Origin: JALORV01 sp963780715
GTDB lineage: Bacteria > Pseudomonadota > Gammaproteobacteria > Burkholderiales > Burkholderiaceae_F
Reading direction: 5' to 3'
DNA length: 64,000 bases
Assembly: GCA_963780715.1 (NCBI GenBank)
Contig: CAWADK010000027.1
Coordinates: 1-64,000 of the forward strand
In this document: positions 45,201-56,043 of the stretch, one piece after another
Layout of the letters: each line of letters starts with the position of its first letter
Numbering within the stretch: position 1 is the first letter of the stretch
Notes under the pieces: generated by a model
What the model saw: only the letters and a program-made list of their open reading frames with translations
Databases searched by the model: none
Told to the model about the DNA's origin: nothing
Translations under genes and position numbers: made by a program

Positions 45201-46736
45201 ATGTCGATCGCCATCGTTCGCACCCGCGGCCTGTCCGGCATGTATGCGCCGCAGGTCACGGTCGAGGTTCATCTGGCCAATGGGCTGCCGTCGTTCACGC
45301 TGGTCGGATTGCCCGACACCGAGGTACGCGAGTCGCGCGAGCGCGTCCGCGCTGCGCTCCTGACGAGTCGTTTCGAGTTTCCGACACGGCGGATCACGGT
45401 CAACCTGGCGCCGGCCGACCTGCCCAAGGAGTCCGGCCGCTTCGATCTCCCCATCGCGCTCGGGATCCTGGCCGCCACCGGGCAGATTCCCACGCGGACA
45501 CTCGACCAGTACGAGTTCGCCGGTGAACTCTCATTGACCGGGGAATTGCGGCCGGTCCGCGGGACGCTGGCGATGGCGTACGCCGTCTCGAGGTCGGAAC
45601 ACACCGTCGGTCCGCGCCGCGGATTCGTGGTGCCGGACGAGAGCGCCGACGAGGCAGCGCTGGTCGGCGGTATCCCGATCTTCCCGGCGCGCACGCTGCT
45701 GCAGGTCGTCGAGCACCTCCGTGCCGAGGCCGGTGACACCGCAGCCAAGGCGATCACCGAGCATCATGCGATGGTTCGGCTGACGCCGCCGATCTACCCG
45801 GATCTGTTCGACGTCAAGGGCCAGCTCGCGGCGCGTCGAGCGATCGAGGTCGCGGCGGCCGGCGGACACAGCGTCCTGCTGGTCGGTCCGCCGGGTACCG
45901 GCAAGACGATGCTGGCGCAGCGCTTTGCCGGCATCCTGCCACCGATGACCACCCACGAGGCGCTCGAATCAGCAGCAGTGCTGAGCCTGGTCGGCCAGTT
46001 TGCCCCGCAGCGCTGGGCCACGCGGATCTTCCGTGCTCCGCATCACACCGCGAGCGCGGTGGCGCTCTGCGGTGGCGGCTCGCCGCCGATGCCGGGCGAG
46101 ATCTCGCTCGCCCACCACGGCGTGTTGTTCCTCGACGAGTTGCCCGAGTTCGACCGACGGGTGCTCGAGACACTGCGACAGCCGCTTGAGTCAGGAAAGA
46201 TCACGATCTCGCGCGCGGCGCGCCAGGTCGACTTCCCGGCGCGTTTCCAGTTGGTCGGCGCGATGAATCCGTGCCCGTGCGGCTACTTCGGTCACGCGTC
46301 GATCGCCTGTCGCTGCACACCCGACATGGTGGCGCGCTACCAGGACCGCATTTCCGGGCCGCTGCTCGACCGCATCGACATGCGCGTGGAAGTGAATTCA
46401 TTGCCCGACGAAGCGATCGTTGCCCTGCCGGACGGCGAGCCGACGCGCTTCGTGGCGGAACGTGTACGCAAGGCCTACGACCGGGCGATTGCGCGCCAGG
46501 GCAGGCTCAACGACCAGTTGCAGGGCGCCGAACTGGAGGAAGCCTGCGCGATCGACGAGCCGGTGCAGAAACTGCTGCACGCCGCCAGCGTGCGCCTGGG
46601 CTGGTCAGCGCGGGCGTATCACCGCGTGCTTAAGGTGGCCCGGACGATCGCCGACCTGGCCGACGCGGAGGGCATCACCTCGCAACACGTGGCCGAGGCG
46701 ATCCAGTACCGGCGTTCGCTGCGTGACACCGGGTAG
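45201..46736 (+). CDS. comM: YifB family Mg-chelatase-like ATPase (ComM)
   Basis: 511 residues from the ATG at 45201 (MSIAIVRTRGLSGMYAP). Three parts: an N-terminal Lon-like domain (FTLVGLPDTEVRESRERVRAAL, NLAPADLPKESGRFDLPIALGIL), an AAA+ Mg-chelatase domain with Walker A GPPGTGKTMLAQRF and Walker B LFLDELPEF, and a zinc-finger/C-terminal region (MNPCPCGYFG, CRCTP). ComM is a hexameric branch-migration helicase used in natural transformation. It ends exactly where the convergent patatin gene ends. Confidence 0.95.
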   Translation: MSIAIVRTRGLSGMYAPQVTVEVHLANGLPSFTLVGLPDTEVRESRERVRAALLTSRFEFPTRRITVNLAPADLPKESGRFDLPIALGILAATGQIPTRTLDQYEFAGELSLTGELRPVRGTLAMAYAVSRSEHTVGPRRGFVVPDESADEAALVGGIPIFPARTLLQVVEHLRAEAGDTAAKAITEHHAMVRLTPPIYPDLFDVKGQLAARRAIEVAAAGGHSVLLVGPPGTGKTMLAQRFAGILPPMTTHEALESAAVLSLVGQFAPQRWATRIFRAPHHTASAVALCGGGSPPMPGEISLAHHGVLFLDELPEFDRRVLETLRQPLESGKITISRAARQVDFPARFQLVGAMNPCPCGYFGHASIACRCTPDMVARYQDRISGPLLDRIDMRVEVNSLPDEAIVALPDGEPTRFVAERVRKAYDRAIARQGRLNDQLQGAELEEACAIDEPVQKLLHAASVRLGWSARAYHRVLKVARTIADLADAEGITSQHVAEAIQYRRSLRDTG

Positions 46737-48995
46737 CTACGGCCGGCCGAGGAACAGGTACACGGCCGAGTTGTTCCGGTCCGCATAGCCGTAGCCGACA
46801 TACAGCGGCCCGAGCGGCGAGTCGAATCCGAAGAACAGCGACCCCGCGTAAATGTTCGTCCTCACGTCGGCGGGCTTGCTCGGCGAGAATTCGGTCAGCG
46901 GCACCACGCGCGCCATTTCGACCGAACCGCCGAGGTACATCCCTTCGAAGAAGGTGAAATCGGCGAGCTTGGTGCGGTAGATGAGCCGGCCGAACTGGAA
47001 GTCCTGGGTCTTGATCTGCTGGCGCTGCAGCCCCGACAGATAGAGGAAACCGCCGAGATTGAACTGGTCGTAGAGCGCGATGTCATTGCTGCCCACCTTG
47101 CCGCCGGCCGTCACCAGCGCTTCCAGCGTGTGCCGCCCCCAGGTCGCCGCGCCGTTGAGGCGTGCTTCCCACTTCGTGTACACGTCGTCAGCGCCCAGCG
47201 CCGACAGCGACGAATAGATGCCTGCCGACGCGAAATAGCCGCTGTGCGGGAAATTGACGCTGTCGAGTCGATCGAACCGTGCCACCCCTTCGACCCCCCC
47301 GATGGAAGTCGACAGCCGGCCAGGAAACAGGAGGCTGCCGCTCTGCAACTCGAATGATCGCCGGCCATAGACGGCACCAAGGCGAACCTCGCCGTATTCG
47401 ATGATGTTGGCGCCGAGGTCGAGCTGCGCCTCCCACGAGGTGTCCTGGTACTCGGCAACGCGCACGCCGTCGAAGAACAGGTACCAGGGATCGATCGCGT
47501 AGCGCAGCTGCGGCGCAACGAAGAAGTACTGGCGCGGCCCGAGCGGCTGATAAAACTCCGTGCCCAGCAGCACGTTCGTGCCCAGTACGAGGTCATTGCG
47601 CCATTCCGCACCCCACGAATTGAGCCACTTGGCGCGGTGCGACGCGTACAGGTTGAAGTTGGCGTCCTTGCCGAGATCGGCATCGAGCTCCAGCCCGAAG
47701 CGGAAGTAGTGGCGCTCGGGCTTTTCCTTGACGAGCACGACGAGAGTCTGCTTGCCATCGATCTCTTCGACCGTGTAGTTGACGTTCTCGAAATCGCCCC
47801 GGCCATAGACGCGGCGCATGTCCAGGTCGATCTTGTCGCGTTCGATCGGATCACCGACCTGCGTGCGCAGCGACTGCAGCACGACCACCGGCGACACGCG
47901 CGCGGTTCCCTCGACCTTGATTGCTTCGACAATGACCGGCGTGGACGCCGTCGGCGCCGCCTGCTTGCTGCGCAGCGCTGCGTACTGCTCGGGCGGAAGC
48001 GACAGCGCCCGCAGGCGATCGGCCACTCTCCAGGCCGCCTCCTCGCCGATCGGCACCGTCGTCATCAGGTTGTCGAAGTCGGCCGAGGAGAAGTTTCCAA
48101 GTTCCGGCACGATCAGCACGTCGCCGGCGCGCAGTTCCTTCAGCGAGCGCCCGACGTTCTGCTCGGTCAGGATGTTGATCATCTGCAGGGTCACGCTCAG
48201 CACCGAGGTGATTTCGTCCGGTCGCAGCAACGGTGTGCCGAGGTTGACCGCGATGATGATGTCGGCGCCCATCGAGCGGGCAATGTCGATCGGCAGGTTG
48301 TTCACCAGCCCGCCGTCGACCAGCTGCCGCTTGCCGATCGTCACGGGCGCGACGGCGCCGGGCACCGACATCGAGGCGCGGATCGCCGCCACCACGCTGC
48401 CTTCCTTCAGCACGACCATCTCGCCGGTGCCGATGTCGGTGGCAATCGCACGGAACGGGATCGGCAGCTCGTCGAAGCTGCGCACATTGGCGATCTGCAC
48501 CAGCTTGCGCAGTTCGCCCTCCAGCGCCACCCCGGTGACGATGCCCTTGGGCAGGGCCACTCCGTCCTTGCCGATGCCCAGTTCCGGTATCAGGTACGGC
48601 AGCTGGTCGTCGGTCTTCTGCCGCATCGACTGGTCCGCACGCGGTGGCTTGTCGGTGAACAGCGACGGCGTCGTGATCTTCGCGACCGCCGCTTCCATCT
48701 CCGGAATCGTCAGTCCGGTGGCATACGCCGCACCGACGATCGCTCCCATGCTGGTGCCGGCAATCACGTCGACCGGAACGCGCAGTTCCTCGAGCACCTT
48801 GAGCACACCGATGTGCGCCGCGCCGCGCGCGCCGCCGCCGGACAGCACCAGCCCGATCTTGGGTCGACCGAGCGGCTTGCTCGCGGTCTCGGGTGGCTGC
48901 ACGGCGCCCTGGGCGTACGCCGCCCCGATCCACGTCGCCAGCAGCACCGGCACTAGCGCGCAGGCCCAGTGCGCCCGCGACCGACGATTCTTCAT
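46737..48995 (-). CDS. Patatin-like phospholipase with POTRA and BamA-type beta-barrel (type Vd / PlpD family)
   Basis: 752 residues from the ATG at 48995. Signal peptide (1-29), patatin domain at about 45-310 with oxyanion GGGARG (53-58), catalytic GTSMG (80-84) and VDGGLVNN carrying the Asp of the dyad. A POTRA domain follows at about 350-435, then a 16-strand-like barrel ending in F-L-G-R-P. This layout matches PlpD-type autotransporters in which the lipase domain sits N-terminal to the barrel and may be surface exposed or released. It is divergent from aroG and convergent with comM. Confidence 0.93.
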   Translation of the reverse strand: MKNRRSRAHWACALVPVLLATWIGAAYAQGAVQPPETASKPLGRPKIGLVLSGGGARGAAHIGVLKVLEELRVPVDVIAGTSMGAIVGAAYATGLTIPEMEAAVAKITTPSLFTDKPPRADQSMRQKTDDQLPYLIPELGIGKDGVALPKGIVTGVALEGELRKLVQIANVRSFDELPIPFRAIATDIGTGEMVVLKEGSVVAAIRASMSVPGAVAPVTIGKRQLVDGGLVNNLPIDIARSMGADIIIAVNLGTPLLRPDEITSVLSVTLQMINILTEQNVGRSLKELRAGDVLIVPELGNFSSADFDNLMTTVPIGEEAAWRVADRLRALSLPPEQYAALRSKQAAPTASTPVIVEAIKVEGTARVSPVVVLQSLRTQVGDPIERDKIDLDMRRVYGRGDFENVNYTVEEIDGKQTLVVLVKEKPERHYFRFGLELDADLGKDANFNLYASHRAKWLNSWGAEWRNDLVLGTNVLLGTEFYQPLGPRQYFFVAPQLRYAIDPWYLFFDGVRVAEYQDTSWEAQLDLGANIIEYGEVRLGAVYGRRSFELQSGSLLFPGRLSTSIGGVEGVARFDRLDSVNFPHSGYFASAGIYSSLSALGADDVYTKWEARLNGAATWGRHTLEALVTAGGKVGSNDIALYDQFNLGGFLYLSGLQRQQIKTQDFQFGRLIYRTKLADFTFFEGMYLGGSVEMARVVPLTEFSPSKPADVRTNIYAGSLFFGFDSPLGPLYVGYGYADRNNSAVYLFLGRP

Positions 48996-49127
48996 GGCTC
49001 CCCCCGGGACTACGTTCGCGGCGCAGTCTAAGTGATCGACCGCGTGTGTCGCGCGCGCGCCAGCCGGCGGCGCCGCTGTCGTATCGTTCGCTCTGCGCCC
49101 GGCCCGCAGGCCGCGCCCTCGGCCCCG

Positions 49128-50204
49128 ATGCAGACCCCTGCCACTGACAACCTGAACGTCGTCGGCCTCGACGACATGCCGCCGCCGTCGCAGGTCAAGC
49201 ACGAGCTGCCGCTCGAGCCGGCCGGCGCGGGCACGGTGCAGCGCGGCCGCGAGCAGCTGACGCGCATCCTCGACCGCGAGGATGCGCGGCTGTTCGTCGT
49301 GGTCGGGCCGTGCTCGATCCACGATCCCGCAGCGGCACTCGACTATGCACGGCGGCTGCGCGCGCTCGCCGACGAGCTGGCCGACGTGCTGCTGCTGGTG
49401 ATGCGCGTCTACTTCGAGAAGCCGCGCACCGTGACTGGCTGGAAGGGGTTCATCAATGATCCGGACATGGACGACTCGTTCCGCATCGGCCTCGGCATGC
49501 GACGCGCGCGCGAGTTGCTGCTGGCGTTCGCCGATCTCGGGCTGCCGACCGGTAGCGAGGCGCTCGATCCGCTGTCGCCGCAGTACCTCGCGGATCTGAT
49601 CAGCTGGTATGCGATCGGCGCCCGTACCACCGAGTCGCAGACGCATCGCGAGATGGCGAGCGGACTGTCGACGCCGGTCGGATTCAAGAACGGCACCGAT
49701 GGAGGCCTCGACGTCGCCATCAATGCAATCCGCTCGGCGCGTTCGCCGCACAGTTTTCTCGGTATCGGGCCCGACGGCCGCGCCGCGATTGTTCGCACGC
49801 GCGGCAATCGGCTCGGTCACGTCGTGCTGCGCGGCGGCGGCGGCCGGCCGAACTACGACACGGTCAGCGTGCGACTGGCGGAAGCAGCGCTGCAGAAGGC
49901 CGGATTGCCGGCCAACATCGTCGTCGACTGCTCGCACAGCAACTCGATGAAGGACCCGGCGTTGCAGCCGCTGGTGTTCATGGACTGCGTGCACCAGATC
50001 AAGGAAGGCAACCGCTCGATCGTCGGCCTGATGCTGGAGAGCCACCTTAGCGCGGGCAACCAGCCGATCCCGGCCGACCTCGCGCAGCTGCGCTACGGTG
50101 TCTCGGTGACCGACGCCTGCATCGACTGGGCAACCACCGCCGACCTGCTGCGACGCGCCGCCGCCGAACTGCGCCCGGCCCTCGCGGCACGCGCGCGCCG
50201 CTGA
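49128..50204 (+). CDS. aroG: 3-deoxy-7-phosphoheptulonate synthase, class I (AroG/F/H type)
   Basis: 358 residues from the ATG at 49128. It joins PEP and erythrose-4-phosphate in the first step of aromatic amino-acid synthesis. Seen: VVVGPCSIHDPAAALDYARRL, MRVYFEKPRTVTGWKGFINDP, ARTTESQTHREMASGL, GFKNGTDGGLDVA, DCSHSNSMKDP and GLMLESHL, all typical of the type I metal-dependent enzymes. Which allosteric form (Phe, Tyr or Trp) cannot be read from the sequence. Downstream, mmsA is convergent. Confidence 0.95.
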   Translation: MQTPATDNLNVVGLDDMPPPSQVKHELPLEPAGAGTVQRGREQLTRILDREDARLFVVVGPCSIHDPAAALDYARRLRALADELADVLLLVMRVYFEKPRTVTGWKGFINDPDMDDSFRIGLGMRRARELLLAFADLGLPTGSEALDPLSPQYLADLISWYAIGARTTESQTHREMASGLSTPVGFKNGTDGGLDVAINAIRSARSPHSFLGIGPDGRAAIVRTRGNRLGHVVLRGGGGRPNYDTVSVRLAEAALQKAGLPANIVVDCSHSNSMKDPALQPLVFMDCVHQIKEGNRSIVGLMLESHLSAGNQPIPADLAQLRYGVSVTDACIDWATTADLLRRAAAELRPALAARARR

Positions 50205-50226
50205 TCTCGCGCAGGGCGAGCGGTTA

Positions 50227-51744
<1,518 letters not shown>

Positions 51745-51748
51745 GTCC

Positions 51749-53083
51749 TTACTCGATCGAATTAAGTGCTGTGCGGATCGTTTCGACGATGCGCCCGATC
51801 TGCGCTTCTTCAATGATCAGCGGCGGCGACAGCGCCAGGATGTCGCCGGTGAAGCGCACCAGCACGCCGGCCTCGAAGCACTTCACGTGCGCCTCGAGCC
51901 CGCGACGCCCGATCGCCCCCGCGCGCGGCTCGAGCTCGATGCCGCCGACCAGGCCGAGGTTGCGGATATCGATGACATGGCGCGCATCCTTCAGCGAGTG
52001 CAGCGCCGCCTCCAGTTTCGGCGCCATGGCCTTCGACCGCGCGAAGAGTTGCTCGTCGACATAGAGCTGCTGCGTGGCCAGCAGCGCCGCGCAGGCCAGC
52101 GGGTGCGCCGAATAGGTGTAGCCGTGCAGGAATTCGATCTGGCCTTCGGGTGCCGCGTTGACGATGGTGTCGTAGATCTCGTTCTTCGCAATCACCGCGC
52201 CCATCGGCACCGCCGCGTTGTTGATCGCCTTGGCGCAGGTCAGAAGGTCGGGCGTGATGTTGAAGTAGTGCGCGGCGAACGGCGTGCCGAGCCGCCCGAA
52301 GCCGGTGATGACCTCGTCGAAGATCAGCACGATGCCGTGCTTCTTGCACGTGGCCGCAAGCTTTTCGAGGTAGCCCTGCGGCGGGATCAGCACCCCCGCC
52401 GAGCCGGCCATCGGCTCGACGATCACCGCTGCAATGTTGCTTGGATCGTGGAACGCGACCAGGCGGTCCAGTTCGTCGGCGAACTCGGCACCGTGCGCCG
52501 GCTGGCCCTGCGAGAACGCATTGCGCGCCAGGTCGTGCGTCGAGCGGATGTGGTCGACGCCCGCCATCATCGCCGGGAACGCCTTGCGGTTGCCGGGGAT
52601 GCCGCCCGCCATCGTGCCGCCGATGTTGACACCGTGATAGCCGCGTTCGCGGCCGATGATGATGCGACGGCTCGGTTCGCCCTTGGCGCGGTGGTACGCG
52701 AGCGCCATCTTGATCGCCGTGTCGGCCGACTCGGAGCCCGAGTTGGTGAAGAACACGCGCTGCATGCCCGCCGGCGCAACCTTCGCGACCGCCGTGGCCG
52801 CCTCGAACGCGATCGGGTGCGCCATGCTGAACGGCGGCGCGTAGTCCATCGTCGCGGCCTGCCGCTGCACGGCCTCGACGATCGGCTTGCGGTTGTGGCC
52901 GGCATTGACGCACCACAGGCCCGCGGTGCCGTCGAGCACCTGCCGCCCCTCCGGCGTCCAGTAGTACATGCCGTCGGCCTTCGCCAGCAGCCGCGGCGCC
53001 GCCTTGAACGCGCGGTTCGCCGTGAACGGCATCCAGAAGTGTTCGAGCGTGGTGGCGTGGACCGAGGGATTCTCGAGCTTCAT
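51749..53083 (-). CDS. bauA: Omega-amino acid / beta-alanine-pyruvate aminotransferase (class III)
   Basis: 444 residues from the ATG at 53083, with AGGAGGT upstream. PLP enzyme that transfers the amino group of beta-alanine or similar amines to pyruvate. Seen: HFWMPFTANRAFK, GLWCVNAGHNR, MDYAPPFSMAHP, FFTNSGSESADTAIKMALAYH, GYHGVNIGGTMAGGI and VLIFDEVITGFGRLG (cofactor Asp); the PLP Lys is in LTCAKAINN. The product malonate semialdehyde is the substrate of mmsA next door, so together they form a beta-alanine catabolic module. The exact amine substrate is inferred. Confidence 0.92.
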   Translation of the reverse strand: MKLENPSVHATTLEHFWMPFTANRAFKAAPRLLAKADGMYYWTPEGRQVLDGTAGLWCVNAGHNRKPIVEAVQRQAATMDYAPPFSMAHPIAFEAATAVAKVAPAGMQRVFFTNSGSESADTAIKMALAYHRAKGEPSRRIIIGRERGYHGVNIGGTMAGGIPGNRKAFPAMMAGVDHIRSTHDLARNAFSQGQPAHGAEFADELDRLVAFHDPSNIAAVIVEPMAGSAGVLIPPQGYLEKLAATCKKHGIVLIFDEVITGFGRLGTPFAAHYFNITPDLLTCAKAINNAAVPMGAVIAKNEIYDTIVNAAPEGQIEFLHGYTYSAHPLACAALLATQQLYVDEQLFARSKAMAPKLEAALHSLKDARHVIDIRNLGLVGGIELEPRAGAIGRRGLEAHVKCFEAGVLVRFTGDILALSPPLIIEEAQIGRIVETIRTALNSIE

Positions 53084-53093
53084 GGCGGACCTC

Positions 53094-53660
53094 CTAGGGC
53101 TGCAAGCGGAACGAGGTGAAGAAAGTGTCGAGCGCGTTCTGCTCGATGGCGCCTTCGCCACCCAGGGCAATGACCTCGAACAAGCGATCATCGACGATGA
53201 AGAAGCGGGCTGCAAGCGCGGCCGATCGCCCGTCCGCCCCGGCGCGGCCCTTGGCCTCCACCGACTGCCCGGCCTTCACACCGTGGGGCGATCCCGGCGC
53301 CAGGGTCAGTGCGGCAGGCGCCGAGGTCGTCACGGTGCCGCCAATGTTGCGCACCAGGCCATCGCGGAAATGGGCGATCGCGCGCTCCCGCGCCGCAGCG
53401 TCCGCCGCGACCGCCGCCGGCAACTGGACCACACCGACCGCAAACATGGCGTCTCCGACGCCGGTGGACGTCATGGACACCGGGAGTTTCTGTCCCTCGA
53501 ACTCGACGTCGCGCGCCACCGTCTGCGCACGCCCCGGAAGCATGACGCTGTAGCCATCGGGCGACTTCAGCTCGCGCCATTCGAGGCGCTCACTGCAGCT
53601 CGCGAGCAGCGCCAGCAGAAGCGGCAGCGCGCGCGCGAGGCCGCGGATGTTGACGTTCAT
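53094..53660 (-). CDS. Hypothetical lipoprotein
   Basis: 188 residues from the ATG at 53660; lipobox LLASC follows a short basic n-region (MNVNIRGLAR). The mature part has a PsbP-like or beta-rich appearance (LKSPDGYSVMLPGRAQTVARDVEF, DDRLFEVIALGGEGAIEQNALDTFFTSFRL), resembling small lipoproteins that bind hydrophobic ligands. I cannot assign a family firmly. It stands 10 bases upstream of the aminotransferase gene on the same strand, but the aminotransferase has its own strong ribosome site. Confidence 0.7.
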   Translation of the reverse strand: MNVNIRGLARALPLLLALLASCSERLEWRELKSPDGYSVMLPGRAQTVARDVEFEGQKLPVSMTSTGVGDAMFAVGVVQLPAAVAADAAARERAIAHFRDGLVRNIGGTVTTSAPAALTLAPGSPHGVKAGQSVEAKGRAGADGRSAALAARFFIVDDRLFEVIALGGEGAIEQNALDTFFTSFRLQP

Positions 53661-53700
53661 TGAAAACCTGCCATCGCGCAATGGAGTGCCGCTACCTTGA

Positions 53701-53728
53701 AACAAAAAGAGCCGGGGTAGCCCGGCTC
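53701..53728 (-). terminator. Rho-independent terminator after bTHX
   Basis: On the minus strand GAGCCGGG and CCCGGCTC (53728-53721 and 53716-53709) form an eight-base stem with a short loop, followed by TTTTTGTT. It ends the bTHX message. Confidence 0.9.
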
Positions 53729-53747
53729 CGCCTCGACACTCCGTGCG

Positions 53748-53870
53748 CTACCGAGGCCTGGCCGGCCGCGGCTGCGCCGGCGCGACCGGCTTGCGGCCCT
53801 GCGGCCGCTTCTTGCCGTAGCTGCCGTTGTAGATCTTGCCGCGTCGCGTGCGCCTGTCACCTTTGCCCAT
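53748..53870 (-). CDS. 30S ribosomal protein bTHX
   Basis: 40 residues from the ATG at 53870 (GGAG at about -13): MGKGDRRTRRGKIYNGSYGKK, then a basic Pro/Arg/Ala tail. The first ~22 residues match the Thx family (pattern MGKGD.KTRRGKI..G.YGK.R), which stabilises the top of the 30S head. The gene is very short and easily missed. It has its own terminator at 53701-53728, so it is probably a single-gene transcript with its promoter in the AT-rich stretch near 53890-53925. Confidence 0.9.
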   Translation of the reverse strand: MGKGDRRTRRGKIYNGSYGKKRPQGRKPVAPAQPRPARPR

Positions 53871-54069
53871 CGTGAAAGTCTCCGTTGGCTCCACATGTTG
53901 AAACGCGCAAATCAGTATAGCGGCGGCACCGTGTAGGCCGGGTTCCTACCCATGTGCAGGACGAAACCCGACGAGCGCGAAGATTCCACACTTTGCCGCC
54001 GCAGTCTGCGGTATCAGCGCTGGCTGCGTCGCGCTAAGGTGGCTCCGTGCTCGAAAGCGAGGTGCCCTC

Positions 54070-54252
54070 ATGATCCAGGAACACTTTCCGCTGGCCGCGC
54101 TGGTAACGACGGCCCTGCCCCTTGCGCTGGGCGACGGCGCACTGTTCATCCTCAGTTTCGTCGGAGTGATTCTCATGCTCCCGTTCGTCTACGGACAGGA
54201 GGTCGACGAGATCGTCGAAAACACGGTCGCCCGCATCGACGATCGTCGTTGA
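54070..54252 (+). CDS. Small hypothetical membrane protein
   Basis: 60 residues with one or two membrane helices (LAALVTTALPLALGDGALFIL and FVGVILMLPFVYG) and a short acidic tail (EVDEIVENTVARIDDRR). A GAGGTG stretch lies about eight bases upstream of the ATG, which supports expression. No family recognised. It sits alone between bTHX (other strand) and the DUF1840 gene. Confidence 0.45.
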   Translation: MIQEHFPLAALVTTALPLALGDGALFILSFVGVILMLPFVYGQEVDEIVENTVARIDDRR

Positions 54253-54409
54253 CTACACCGGCCCGGAGGGGCGCGGCGATCGCATCGGCCGGCAAATCAC
54301 ATCGGCCTACAATCAAGCGCCATCGACACGTCGTCGGCGGCGCCACGTTGCGGGCAGCGCGACGTCACATTGACACCTCCATGCGGCGCCTGCCGCATTG
54401 CCTCCTCCC

Positions 54410-54748
54410 ATGTCCCTCGTTGTCTTCCGTTCGAAGGCCGCCGGCGAGATCTTCATGTTCGCCGAAACAACGCGCCGCATCCTTGAAATCATCGGTCGCC
54501 CCGACGCCCCGCGGGGCGTGATCACCGCGGAGCAGGTGCCCGACGCCCTGAGCCGCCTTTTGGCTGCCGTCGAGCAGGAAAAGGCGCACGCGAAGGAGGC
54601 TGCGGCGGCCGCCGAGCAGGACGACAAGCGCGGCAAGGAGGGTCCGGCCGCAGAGGCGCCGATCACTCTGGGCCAGCGCGCATTTCCGCTGATCGAGATG
54701 CTGCGCGCCGCGCAGAAGCGACAGGTCGACGTCACCTGGGGTGTCTGA
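54410..54748 (+). CDS. DUF1840 family protein
   Basis: 112 residues from the ATG at 54410. It starts MSLVVFRSKAAGEIFMFAET and contains LEIIGRPDAPRGVITAEQVPDALSRLLAAVE, a central Ala/Glu/Lys stretch and the ending AFPLIEMLRAAQKRQVDVTWGV, all typical of DUF1840. This small cytoplasmic family is mainly betaproteobacterial and its role is unknown. It supports the assignment of the window to that class. Confidence 0.88.
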   Translation: MSLVVFRSKAAGEIFMFAETTRRILEIIGRPDAPRGVITAEQVPDALSRLLAAVEQEKAHAKEAAAAAEQDDKRGKEGPAAEAPITLGQRAFPLIEMLRAAQKRQVDVTWGV

Positions 54749-54846
54749 AGCCGCACGGCGGCCAGCGCCGGCTGGTGCGACTGGCATTTGGAACTCAGGT
54801 CCGCTCCGCCGGACCATAGAATTATCTACAGCAACCCTGCTCGCTT

Positions 54847-56043
54847 GTGAACCCGCCAATTCCCCACACCAAGACCGGACTCGCCCGCCAGGCGTGGCTG
54901 GTACTGCTCGCCGCCGCCCTGATGGCAGGTGGAGTCGTGCTGGCGCTGCGAGCGCTGTCGTTTGATAGTGAGGTACATCGGCGTTACGAATACGCACTGA
55001 CCCTGTCGCAGGCGGCGCTCGAGGTCCAGCAGACCAGTGCTGATCTCCGCGCCTGGCAGGCACGCAATGGCCGCGAACTGCCGCGCACGGCCGACCCCGC
55101 CGTGTCCGCGTCCGAGTTCGCGGCGCTGGGTCAACTTGCCGGCGATCTGCGCAGACGCCTTGAACGCCTGGCCGAACTCGAGATGCCGGCCGATCACCAC
55201 GCGAAGCTGTCGCCGCTGCAGCAGTCGCTGCTGGGCTTCGAGCGGATTGCCAGGCAGGCAGCTGAGCCGGGGAGCGACGGCGCAGGGCCGTCGCGTGCCG
55301 CCTTGCTGGCCTCGTCGGCGGAGTTCGACGCACTTGAACACTCCCTGACCGAGCTGGTGAGCAGCACCCACGCACGCGCCGCCGCATCGGCGCGACAGGC
55401 TGAAGGGCTGAGCGACACGGCACGCGTCGCGCTGATTGCCTTCTCGGCGACCGCCCTGCTGCTTGCCCTGACGCTGATCGGCCTCACGCTGCGCACGCTG
55501 CGCGCCAACAGCGCCCTGCTCGACCGCATGTCGCATCTCGCCCAGGAGGATGGACTGACCGGAATCGCCAACCGCCGCACGCTCGACGAGGCGCTGCCGG
55601 TCGAGTTTGCGCGTGCGCGGCGCAGCGGGCAGCCGCTGACGCTGGTCATGATGGATCTCGATCACTTCAAGCGCTACAACGACCGGCGCGGCCATGCCGC
55701 GGGCGACGCGCTTCTGCGCGGCGCGGCCCAGGCCTGGCTCAAGCAGATGCGGCCGACCGATCTGCTGGCGCGCTACGGGGGCGAGGAATTCACGCTTGTG
55801 CTGCCGGCCTGCACGGCCGACCAGGCCGCGCAACTGGTCGATCGACTGCGTCCGCTGATGCCGGATCGCCAGACGTTTTCCGCCGGCGTCGCGACCTGGG
55901 AAGCGACCGAAACTCCGACCGAACTGCTGCAGCGCGCCGACCGTGCACTGTCACTGGCCAAGAAGGGCGGGCGCAATCGCACGATGATCGCCGGTCGTGA
56001 ATTGCAGGCGACCTTGCCGCTGGAAATCGCCGCGACATCATGA
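54847..56043 (+). CDS. Diguanylate cyclase (GGDEF domain) coupled to creB
   Basis: 398 residues from the GTG at 54847. Two membrane helices (about residues 15-37 and 200-220) enclose a periplasmic helical sensor domain of ~160 residues; a GGDEF domain follows. The active motif is YGGEEFTLVLPA. The inhibitory I-site RxxD (RPTD) is five residues upstream, so product inhibition is likely. DGLTGIANRRTLDEALP and MDLDHFKRYND are standard. Its stop overlaps the creB ATG (ATGA), tying c-di-GMP synthesis to the two-component system that follows. Confidence 0.93.
   Translation: MNPPIPHTKTGLARQAWLVLLAAALMAGGVVLALRALSFDSEVHRRYEYALTLSQAALEVQQTSADLRAWQARNGRELPRTADPAVSASEFAALGQLAGDLRRRLERLAELEMPADHHAKLSPLQQSLLGFERIARQAAEPGSDGAGPSRAALLASSAEFDALEHSLTELVSSTHARAAASARQAEGLSDTARVALIAFSATALLLALTLIGLTLRTLRANSALLDRMSHLAQEDGLTGIANRRTLDEALPVEFARARRSGQPLTLVMMDLDHFKRYNDRRGHAAGDALLRGAAQAWLKQMRPTDLLARYGGEEFTLVLPACTADQAAQLVDRLRPLMPDRQTFSAGVATWEATETPTELLQRADRALSLAKKGGRNRTMIAGRELQATLPLEIAATS

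Noticed and set aside
53946..54176. Minus-strand frame opposite the small membrane gene at 54070
   Set aside because: The plus-strand frame has a ribosome site and membrane helices; the minus frame has neither.
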